This document shows positions 1 to 11,800 of a DNA stretch of 64,000 nucleotides, in pieces (positions within the stretch are counted from its first letter, which is position 1; each line of letters begins with the position of its first letter). The notes beneath the pieces were generated by a model. That model was not told the DNA's origin. It did not search any database and saw nothing but the letters and a program-made list of their open reading frames with translations. The position numbers and the translations under genes were made by a program. This DNA is from Cymodocea nodosa (Eukaryota; Streptophyta; Magnoliopsida; Alismatales; Cymodoceaceae). Location of the stretch: positions 4,600,501 to 4,664,500 of the forward strand of contig JAZBRI010000003.1 of the NCBI GenBank assembly GCA_036874045.1. Direction: 5' to 3'.

Positions 1-1830
1 CTTAAGGAGTGAATGTAGCTAGATTGTGGGTGAATCATTATAAATTTTTTTTGTACATTTTTCATTGTTTCTCATTTTCTCACCTAAGATAACATGCTAC
101 AATTACAAATTTTGCATGTTCATTAAAAATCATTGTGAATCATTTGAGTATTTTTTAAATTTACTTTTATTAAAAGTCACTATTCACCTTCTCCTTTCTA
201 GTGAAGTCATCTGATCCTAACAATATCTAGCTTGTTTCATATGGTTTAAAATGTGCCTAAGGGTAATCATTTTGTTGAAGACATTTGATTTCTTTGGAGA
301 GGATGTGTAAATATTAGAGATAAATTCATTCATCAATACTTCTCTAGCATAGTGACATTCCATCTCAATATTTTTGATTCTCTCATGAAGCATATGATTA
401 TTGACAATGAAAATCGTTACTTGATTATCATGGAACATCTTCATTGGTGGTTTTACTGTATGACCCAAATTTATAAGGAAGGACTTGAGCCATATTAATT
501 GAAAGATTTCTGCAACACAGGCTGCACTTCAGAATTGGTAGCATCACTTTTTGTTTCTTGTTTCTCCAAATAATTAGGTTTCCTCTCACGTAAGTGCAAT
601 ATCTGGACTTCCTATCCCCTTGGCTGCCTACCTAGCTAGAGCTAGAGCATGTCATGATGTCAATATATGTCTCTACTTCTGGTATTAAAATCCTTTCATT
701 GTGCGACTTTGACATATGCAAAAATGCAAAATGCTCCTTTCTAGTGAGTAGCTCATGACTAATGCATGAACTATTTAGTAATTTAGCTGCATTGGATATA
801 TTTGGATGTGTCACCATTAAATAAGCTTAGTGCTCAATTAAATAAGCTTTCCAATTTGTCAGTGTCGTCCACCATCATCAAGTAGTTTGGAACTATCATT
901 CCTGATACTTGGATTTATGTCAATAAATTTTTTCCCAAACTTATGTCTTTGGAGACCTTTCTTCTAATGAGATTCAAGTGCATACTTTCCTTCAGAGAGC
1001 ATTGTCTTGTCTTTCCAATTTGTGATTTCAATTTCAAGGAAGTATTTAACAACCCTAATGCTTTTTATGACAAAGCTCTTTCCAAGATATTCCTTGATCT
1101 CTAAGATGCCTATAGAATCATTGCTTGTTAGAATTATATCATTTACATAGTTTATAAGAATGACATATCCTTTGTTATTTAGATTAATGAAAACTAGGTG
1201 ATTTACCACATGTCATCTAAAACTTACCTCTACTGTAATCTTATTGAACTTCTCAAACCTAGCATGGCTTATGGCTATATATGGACTTTTTCTGGTAGAT
1301 ACAGCATACACTTTGGAGGTTGACATGTTAGTACCCATCGATAGTGTTTTTATAATAGGTACAATACGTAGTGCATTTTGACAAAAACTGATACAATGCC
1401 CTAATATAGTTCATTCAGGCTACTGGGGAATAGATTTTTGCATAAGCAGCATTGTTTATATAAAGCCTTTTGCCACTAGATGAGTTATGTATCTGTCAAT
1501 AGTCTCATCAATTTTGTATTTGGTATTAGAAAAACGTTTTCATCTACATCCAACTACTGTAACCCTTAGAGGACCTTCAACTAACTGCCATATTTTAGAA
1601 GTTAATAGGGCTTGCATTTCCTCGTTCATTACAACTTTCTAACTATGTGCTTGCATAGCTTCAAGGTAGCTGGGAGTAGGCTTAGGGGAAATAGATATGG
1701 AAAAATGTTGAAATTGAAGATGAAATTATGGTGAGGAACAAAACTTGAAATAGGATGGAACATGGTATTGGACACTGGGAAGATCATGGTTAGGATGCAA
1801 TGGACCTTCGAAGTAGACGCATGTATTCTA
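1..1830 (-). mobile_element. Ty1-copia LTR retrotransposon fossil, 3' part
   Basis: On the minus strand, protein-like remnants appear in copia order. An early RT stretch (about 1500-1700) shows the pre-RT word MNEEMQAL. The RT catalytic area (about 964-1209) has YVNDIILTS followed by EIKEYLGKSF and a LKYFLEIEI-like block. An RNase H end (about 217-468) has FHDNQVTIFI and HERIKNIEMECHY. A purine-rich tract on the minus strand (about 187-202) is followed by what would be the start of the 3' LTR (1-186, running out of the window). The copy is broken, with several breaks, and looks old. Confidence 0.8.
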
Positions 1831-2842
1831 CACTACTCAGTTGAAAGGCAGTAACAAGGGATGTCTACTCTGTAGGGGAAGAGGAATCAAAAGACAAACT
1901 AGATTAAAAATAGATAACATCATGAAAGTAAAAGAGCACTTCAAAAAAGATACAGGACTGTTGAGCAGACAATTAGCTTTAAATCTTATAAATACAATTC
2001 AATTTGTCGCATTGGTGCTATAGTCATCAGTTATTGGTGATCTTATGCTGATGATTCTCATATCATGGAACACAGTTCAATGACTAGAATTTGAGGGGAG
2101 GTTGGGCCTACATAGGAAGGTTCTGTGGCACCATGGTATGTAGATAGTTAAAGAACTTTCGAGGCTTAAGTCAATAACATATCATACCGGACATATTAGA
2201 TTTTGAAAAGAATTATGGTGGTATCAAAGGAGAACATACCTTGAAATTTGTCCTATATAAAAGTAGGGTATTTGAGATGACCTTGTAATGTTTGCAACCA
2301 CTAGGATGCCAGCATGTGTCATGTACTCATTAGGATGCCATACACTTGGGATGCTGCCATATGTTTGGACGTTCGTTTTGGTTGTCATGCAAGATGGGAT
2401 GAGGCTATTTGGTTGGGTTCATGCATGAGCTATCTGGTATCTCTGCTTACTGTCAGATTGGCTTCATGCATGAGCTACCTGATTGCGCTTGCTATACAAT
2501 GTTTATGTTGTAGACTGATTTGATTCTCTTTTGTGAGTTGGTGTTTCCATTGAACTACAAGTTTCCTTGGGTGATTGGGTGTTATTTGCAGGACACAATT
2601 ATCCACATCACTTGGTATTTTTGCAGTTACCTATTTCTGTAATTAAATTCTTTTATGTCAACAGGTTACATGATATATGTAGAGGAAGAGGTGTCAAAAT
2701 TAAAAACTTAGATGTTTTGTAAGAGCCCTAATTATGCTGGTCCTCTTACTGAGTTACTGGTGTCACATTCATCATTTTATGGAGTTGCTGACAATATGGT
2801 ATATGACTATATTCTTCTTATGTGCATGATGTTTCTTTGCAG
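1831..2842. other. Intronic or upstream sequence of BASS4-like gene, no gene recognised
   Basis: The stretch ends with the splice acceptor TTGCAG before the first recognised BASS4 exon. I searched it for the expected upstream exon (a GLFG-type segment before residue 1) and did not find it. A 69-codon open frame at 2314-2523 contains a local duplication around CATGCATGAGCTA and has no recognisable domain. Confidence 0.5.
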
Positions 2843-5800
2843 ATTTCGATCCTGTTGATTAGTCCTCCTCTTTCAAGGTTGATATTACAGTTCCATTTAG
2901 CACCTCAAGAATTTGTTAATGGTATGATAATGTTTATGTTTTGTTCTTTTTTATGCCACTGTTGCTTTTCTCCTCTCCTACGAGCTATTGATTTTGTCTG
3001 GTTAGGGCTAGCTATATTCTGCTGCATGCCAACAACATTATCTAGCGGAATAACTTTAACACAGGTTGGGTGTAATTTGTTCTCACTGGGAAGTTTCTTT
3101 TGTCATAATTATTGTGTTTATTTGATAAATTCATGTCTTGGTTTCTTTGGGCAGCTTGTAAACGGAAATTCTGCTTTGGCCCTTGCTATGACAGTTCTAT
3201 CTAACCTTTTAGGCATTTTGTTTGTAAGTTTGTCTTTTCTATTAATAGTTCTCTAGTAATCATGTATTACACAATATTATGGCATTGTTTGGTTCAGATT
3301 TTGGTAAGTTAGATTATAGGATTTTACACACAATCAGTTTAACATTCACAATCAACATCTTAGGTGTAATAGATTGTGTGTGTAATCATGAAAGTTTTAT
3401 ACAGTAACTCTAGAACAAAACCAAGAATCATGATAACATTTTGCTGGTTATTGAGATTAGAATGTTGATTGTGGATGTGTGCTCCAAATATGCCCTCATT
3501 CACAAACTAGATTTACAAATGAACCAACATGAAATTACACTTTCTATGATTCAACACATTTAACTTGTAGAACTCACTGCATACCTTTTGTTTCTTTGTT
3601 TGCCACTCATTTGTGAAGCTCCACTTGCTGTGGATGCATGGGGATTGCCATCCGAAGAGGGAGGATCATTGGCACATCCAAAGTTTTGTTGCACCTCCCA
3701 TGAGAAACCAACACATCCACTACAACTGTTGGGCATAGAAACCTACGTGCCTGCTACAACCATTGCCTGCTGCAAGGAGAAACCAATACATATGTGAGGG
3801 AATGCTTGTTGTGCTTGAGATGAATTACATGCAAGGAAGAAGAAAACAAGGGCAGTTTGGTCATAACATGAAATGGCATCCTCAAAATCTAATCTATGAA
3901 AAATTTGAAACAAACTAGATTCTCCCAACCAATCCATGATACTAGAAAGTTGTCAAAACTTTTCCCTCCTCTTCTAGTACATAATCTTGGGAAGTCCAAG
4001 TATAATAAGCTTGCTTTCGTACAACCTCTCCAAGCCATTAACACCTCTAGTTAAGGGGGAACCCTAGGTGTTGGGAACGACGAATGCAACCTTAGGTGTC
4101 ATCAATGGTCCATGAAGTTGGAGGTGCCCTCTCTAGGGGAGATGGATTCACCACTTCCCTCCTTAAACACCTTCTTTAATCCCTAAGAGCAATGTCATTA
4201 AGAGAATGCACCATAGGGGTCATTGTTTGCAGCCATGATGAAGGGCATATTGATTTTGGTGAACTTTCCTAAGCTTTTGGTTAGGGAGCCTAGCCTAGCT
4301 TGGTAGATCGTGAGTAGATGGTGGTTTTCTTTGTTGAAGAAGTGTCAACGCTGGTGGGGGTGCTACAATGGACGTTGGTTGGGACTAGACCCCTTATGGC
4401 TGAAATTCTATTTGTAATGAAATGGAATGGGGGCTTCTTGGAGGACTTCTTCTCGGTGGCATTAGACTCTAAGCATGTGCACCTGAGATTCAAGAACAGG
4501 GAGGACTTTACAAGAGCATATGTTAAGAACTTTTAATTGATTAATGGGAAGAAGATGATTGTCTCCTAGTGGTCATCTTCCCTCTCCCTCAGGTTTGAGT
4601 CATCTTGAGTTCTTATTTGAGTCTTCCTTTCCAAACTGCATGCATATTTGCAAGCACCATCAGTTGTTAAATCTATCACTGATTTGTTGGGTAGATATCT
4701 TTGCATGCATAATGACGTCCCCAAATTCACAAGACCTAGTTTTATGGTCTTGTGTGTTGAAATAGATGTCTCCAAACCTCTTCCAAACACAATCAAAATT
4801 AAATATGGTGATGAAGTGATTGCTTAGCCAATCGAAAATGGGCAAAATGTCCCTAGATATTGTGCCAAGTGCTACCATTTTGGCCATTTGCAGGAATAAT
4901 GCTGGGAAAGGATGTCCACTTGAAGAAGCTCGACTAATCAGGAGGTGGAGGGAGGAGGAGTGACTCGGATTGATGAGGAAAATTGTGAGGAGTTGGATAG
5001 ACCTATAGGTGGTCAAAAAGAGGACAATAACACTGGAAATGCTCAAGAAGACTGGGTGATAGTTAGGAGAAGAAGAAAACATAGCGATAGACAAAGAGCC
5101 CAAATGCATATGGCTCCAAGGAACACTCCAGATGGGGATGAGCATCAATCAATTCAACTAGCTGCTGATAATGGAACATAAGAGAAGCACCCACAGAGGA
5201 AGGAAACCGACAATCAAAAGGAGGGAGGGCATATGGAGATATGTACATATGTAAGAAGAGCTCTAAATCGAAGACATTTGGTTGAAAAGGAACAAAGTTT
5301 AAATGCTGATGGTGAGCAAGACAATGCATTTATAAACCAAAATTTGAACCAAGAGGGAACTCAAGAATCAGAGAAACATGGAGGTCAAGCCTAACAGAAA
5401 GAGGGTAGATGGCCTAACAGAAAGAGGGTAGATGGACTGCAATTGGACAAACCAGGGTGATTAGTTTAACTTAAAAGAGGAGGAAGATGAACAATTGAAC
5501 AATGGTGAGGATAATCAACTAGGTGTTAATCACGAGTTTCTTGATTTGGGTGTAGAGACAGATATTGAGAAAGACAAGCCACAGTATTGGATGAATGAGA
5601 TGTCATGCAAATCGGACTTGAAAGGAATCATGAGAAGAACCAGGAAGTTATATAGCAGAAGCAAGTCTTATTATTTAAGGAGTGCATGGCAAATTGACTT
5701 GGATAGAGACATCTTAAGTGCTACTGATGCTCAAATGAGGGAGAGACATGTAACCCAATTGACTACGATAGGTCAGACCTGAGTTGCTGAATTTGGAGTG

Positions 5801-8800
5801 TCATACCTTGCCAGTTAAATATGAATATCCTAATTTGAAATTGCAGGGGTCTTGATACCAAGACTACCTAACAACATCTTAAAGAATTAATTTTGAACAC
5901 CACATAAATATTGTTTCAATTATGGAACTTTTTTTAAGGCCTAATTAATGTGAAATAGTAGCAAGAACCCTGCAGATGGAGAATAGTAGAACTTCATTTG
6001 TATGTAACAAAATTTAGTTGTTTTGGAGGGATGATATTTAGTTCCAGTGTCTTGTGGGAGATGAATAGGCGATCTCTGGTTCATTCCAAGGGGTCAGTTT
6101 TAATCCTTTTCATTTTACAATAGTTTATGCTTCTTGTAACATGGTTACTTGCTGATAGCTTTGAAACTTACTAAGGAACATAAAAGAGGAGGTTTGGAAC
6201 CTGCCATGGGTTGTTGGGGGAGACTTCAATGTTGTTTGAAAAGCTTTAGAAACAATTAATATTGTTAGATTAAAATATGGAAGTTTGGTAGAGTTTAATG
6301 ATATCATTGATGACTTGGAGTTGGATAAGCCACAACATGTTGGAGATTCCTTGTCGTGGTGTAATAACCACATGGGGCTAAGTCAGAAATATAGAAGACT
6401 TGACAGGGTTCTCACTAATAATAGCATGTTGGAACAACTTAATTTGGTTATGGAGTACCAACTTCGCTTGCACTTTGATCACTCCCTTATGATTGTTAAA
6501 AACAGGTATGATGGTAAACGTGGACCATCCCCCTTCAAATTTTAATCTATGTGGTTACAACATGATTAGTTTAATTAGGATGTGGCTAATATGTAGAATA
6601 CAAAGTTGGATAGTTGTCCTATAAAAAATTATTTCAAAAAAGTAGCCAAGCTCAAGTGCCATCTTCAAATTTAGAACTACTAGGTATTTGGAGGATCAAA
6701 GATGGAGTTTGGTGAGCATGGTGGAACATCTTGAAACCTCCTTGCATGTAGGTTGGGATACAGAGAAATCAACTAAGTAAGATCAAGTTGAGAAGAGCTT
6801 CAGGAGAATGATCATAGAAGAGCCATCTTCCTAGCCTAGAAAGCTCGGATCAGATAGATGAAAGAAGATGATTGCAACTCCTACTACTTTCACACGGTGT
6901 TGAATAAAAGAAAGAAGAATATTGCTTTGCTTAGATGATTAGAGATACCAATGGTGATGTAGAGGCACTCAAAAACAGAGCTTGGACCTATTACTTAAGA
7001 TTACTCTCTACAGAAAGAGAGGAATGGAACGGAAATCTGTCAAATATCCTTCCTATAGTAGTGGAGGATAGTGAGAATGAGATGTTATGCCCAAAGTCAA
7101 CAATTGTTGAAATTAAAGATACAATGTTTGAGATGGGAAAGGACAAGGCTCTCGGACTGGATAGTATTATAATGAAATTTTTTCAGCACTACTGAGACAT
7201 TATTGAAAAGGACCTGGTTCAAGCATTCCAAAGATTCTTCTGTGGTGGTACCCTAGACAGATCTTGGAATGCAACCTTCCTCTCCCTAATCCTCAAAATG
7301 GAGAATCTAATGGACTTTAAACAATTCAGACCCATAAGTTTATGTAATGTGATATATAAAATTATTGCTATCATTCTTGCTAGGCGCATGTATGGTACAT
7401 TGACTAAATCAATCTTGGATGTTTAAGGTGCCTTTGTCAAAGGAAGAAGTAGCTCTCACCTAGGAACTTGTTCAAAGAATTGATAATAGGTATAGAGGTG
7501 GTAATGTAGTGTTGAATCTGGATATGAAAAAAACTTATGATAGAATCAAGTTTGGTGCTATCTATGTAATGCTAGAAAAGTTTGGTTTCTCCAACAACTT
7601 TATTTAGTTGATCAAAGGATGCATATAAGATAATGTGTTCTCTATTCTCCATAAGGGAGTCTTCCCTTCACATACTTGGGTTGTCTTATCTTCAAAAGTA
7701 GAGCCAAAGTAATATATTTTGATGGTCTCCTACAGAAACTCTACAGGCAATTGGCAGGTTGGAAGGGTGTATTTTATCTCTAGGTAGAACAGTTACTCTT
7801 ATCAGGCATGTACTTTCAAGTATACCCATGCACCTGTTGAGTGTGTATAATCTTTTGATGGATATTCTAGACAAACTTCAAAAGATATGTGCAAATTTTC
7901 TACCTAGAGATAGCTGAGATATGTGCAAATCTTTTGAAAACTCTGGGAATAAGTACAAGTGACATTGAGTTAGCTGAGATAAGATCACCAAGTCTTTTGA
8001 GGAAGGAGGACTAGGGATTTGGAATTTTCGTGTGGTTATGGGAGCATTACATATGAAAATGGTGTGGTGGATCCTCTATCATTGAAACATATGGTCACAG
8101 GCGTGATGCACCTTGTTTGGTCATTCATCAGATACAAGTTAGTCGGTAGGTTGTAAGGGTTGGAATAGATTTCAGTATGCCTAGAAGAAGATTGCTAAAT
8201 TTGCCAAATGGGAGGGTGATAAGGGTCTCATCAACTTTTGGACTAGCTAGTGGACTGGAGATGACCTTTTGGTAGAATCAATGAACATCCCAGAAGAGCA
8301 AGATAAGCTGTTGGTGGTGGATGTGCATAGAAATGGAAATCTTTTGGAAGGATTACTGCTTTCGAGTCACACTAAAGATGATATAAGGCACGAAATGAGG
8401 CATATTTCAGAGGAAAAATGGAAAATGACCCTTTCAAATGGTTATGGAATAAAAAAGGAAATCTTTTTGTTAAATCTACATCGGAACTGATCAGAAATAG
8501 GAGGGATTGTGTTCATTGGAACACTGGTTATTGGAAAAGCTATATTCCCACCAAAGTTTCATTCTTCCTTGGAGACTTCATCATAATGCATTGCCTACAG
8601 AGGTGAATATTCAATGTGAAGGCATCTCCATAGCATCAAAGTGTATTCGATGTAGATTTGGCAGAAAACTTATACTTCGAGGGAGAGTGAGTAGTCCTGT
8701 GTAGATTTCAGTGCAACAAAATTTTTCAACTTGGCATTTGCAACCAAGAAGAATGGGAGTCCTTTGTTCATGAAGAGCTCTACATTAATACTGGGAAAGT

Positions 8801-11800
8801 TGATCATAAATGTCAGAAATTTTTTGTAGCCAATCTTTTGTAAGAATGTTGTTGGAAAGACAGATGTGACAACATACATGGTAACAAAAAAGTTCTTATG
8901 CAATTATCCAAGAATGGGTTAAACAAAGCTTCAAAAATCTCCAAAGGGCTTTCAATATGAATATCCAATAGGCAGCTGGTGTAGAAACTATCAGATGGGT
9001 GACTTGATCTAGGCCTAGGCAGGGATGATAGTAGCTTAATGTGGATAGTGCTGCTGACTCTTCTCATATGGTAGGTGGAGGTATCATTAGAAATCACCTT
9101 GGAGGTCTCATCATGGCCTTCTACAACATCTATGGAGATGGGGATTGCCTCATGGTTGAAGCTAGAGTTCTTTGGATGGGTTACACCTATGTAATGAAAG
9201 ATAATTACCACTCACTAAGGTAGAGTTGTAAACTGATCATGCACTACTATATCAAGGTATTTTGAATGGGCAATGTCTGGGAATTGAATGCTTTGGATTT
9301 TGGGCTAACCTTGTGGAACTTTCATCTCAAATATTGTCTATAACAAAGGTTTATTTTGAAGGAAATACAGTGACAGATTTTCCAAAGAAGGCAAATTGAT
9401 GAAAAAGAAAAAGACCTTCTTGAATTTTGCCAAGCTTCTTGGTGATGCCAAAAGTAATGTGCTTCTTGACTGGTGGAATATTTGGAGTTGTAGGGTGGTC
9501 TAAGATCATTTTTTTGTAGGGTTCTTGCTTAATTCATACTCTTTTTGTGTAGCTTTTCTCATGTAATTTGGCTTTTTGGGACCCCGCCCTTAATAGAATG
9601 GGGATTTTATGGTAAAAAAAAAATCTTGAGAAGTCCCAAAATCTGAACTAAATACAGCCTAATTTTTACATGGTGCTTATTATTCTTTGGTGAGATTTCC
9701 ATCCCTCTCTTCCATCACAAAAGGAAATTCTGTTTCATTCTTAATATATTTGAGGATACCTTGACTTTGTTACAGGATAAAATTATATTTTACTGCAGAT
9801 TCCCTTTTCACTATCTAATTTCATTGGACAAAAGGCAGGGGTTTCCATCCCAGCCAAACAGCTTTTCCAGAGCCTTAGCATCACTCTTTTGATTCCACTT
9901 ATTTTTGGGAAGGTATTTTTATGCTGTGGCAAACTTTTTTGTTAGAAACTGTTTACAAGATTGTTCTGCTTGTTGATCTCTGTAATATTTTGTTGTGCAT
10001 GTGTTATCATTATCACTAAAAAGGAAAAGATAAAATCAACTTGCATCTTATATTCATCTTTACTATGGATAAGGGTTCTTATGGTTGTAATGGCACTGTT
10101 CACTGCTATTATTTCTTATTAGTCTGTTTTGGGATGTCTTGCAACAATCGTGGATTTTCGGTCCTCACCATGAGCAGCATCACAGTCATGTATCCAAAGA
10201 AATACTGTTTTAATGAAAAAAAGTAAAACAACAGGAAAAAGAAAAAGAAAATTATGAAAAATTTATAATAAAAAAGATATATATTTTAAAAGTCCTGTTG
10301 AAATGTCTGACTGATTCATGGTAACCTTTTCTACCCTTCTATTCCAAAATATTTTGTTTGTCATATCAGTGACCTAGTTTATAACTTGTCATGACTTACA
10401 AACAAGTTCAAAAACCATATTTTTATCTTTCTCTTGAAGCAAATATCAATAGCATGAAATTTATAAATACTCGAACCAATTACAACTGTCCTCAATTGAT
10501 GCTAACTTGGACACATTCATATTTATTAGTGATTAGAAATATATCATGAAATGCCTAAAGAACATTCTCCCCACGTTATGGTGTACACAAAGCTAATCAA
10601 TGGTAGAAAACTGTAAATAACATAGACAACAAACAGGCATAAAGACATGGACAGATTATTGGAACTAAGACTTTTATTATTGCTGTATACCTTCTCAAAA
10701 GTCTTGAAGATATCTAACACCACACCTGTTTTACCTCCGATTATCCCATGATAGCAGCTTCTTCCCATGGTCATAAAGACTGGATATGGTGGTTTCTCAA
10801 TAAGTAGAAGGTGATCCAAATATGAGCTATTATGGTAGAATAGGTTTCTTGGGATTTGGTGGCTTGCTTTATGGCTATAGGGGCCAACATGTCAATTGTA
10901 GATGAATTCATTGTTGATAAATACAAGGTTCATTTGGCTGCTTGCAACTTTACGCAAATGGGTTTGTTGATAGATACAAGGTTCATTTGGTTGCTTGCAA
11001 CTTTACACAACTGTGATATCGATTGTTTATTATGTTCAGATATACTTGCTAGCATATGTAAGGTGGGTTCCTTGTAGGCACCTAGGCATCATATGTGCTT
11101 AAGGGTTAACACTTGTTTTATTGTTGGATTTAGTCAAATTTTTTCTTGATCCAAGTATTGATCCAGCAGAGATCCATGTTACAGTAGGGTTTTTAATATT
11201 TTCCCTTGGAAGAAACCTAGAAAAAACAAGAACGCCAACCAATATCTGTTATTGTGGTTTTCCTAGCTGATGGCAAGCTTAAGCATCTTTGACAACCTCT
11301 AAAGACTATTTTGGCGTCTCCAGTGATCACTGAGGATTGTTTTGGTGAGTTTGATGTCCTCTTCTATCCACTCTAGTGGGCTCCTTTGATATCTCCAACC
11401 AATCTAGTGGGCTCCTTTGATATCTCCAACCACTCTAGTGGCTTTCTCTGATGGCCTCCTCATTTTGCCTTTCCTAGCAAGTCCATGACATTATTATGTT
11501 ATATTTTATTTTTATGTTTATGGCTTGAACTTTAAGTTTTGGTTATTAAACTTGTTTGTAATTTATTTAAATCATGTATATGTTTATGGATCATATGAGT
11601 GTGTCTTTATGTAATTATTTATGTATTTTAGTGTTAGATAGGAATAAATAGAGTTAATATTATTTTATTTTTTAAAATATATATACAAATCCTAATTTCA
11701 ATAAAATAAAATAAAAGGGTATGTTCATGTTGATGCCTTAATAATTATGTTTACCAACTGCTTGTTTGAATTTTACATGAAGCTTTGCTGTATATTGCAA

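Noticed and set aside
1-2842. Upstream BASS4 exon in the left 2.8 kb
   Set aside because: No segment matching the expected preceding membrane helix with a phase-0 donor was seen; it is probably outside the window.
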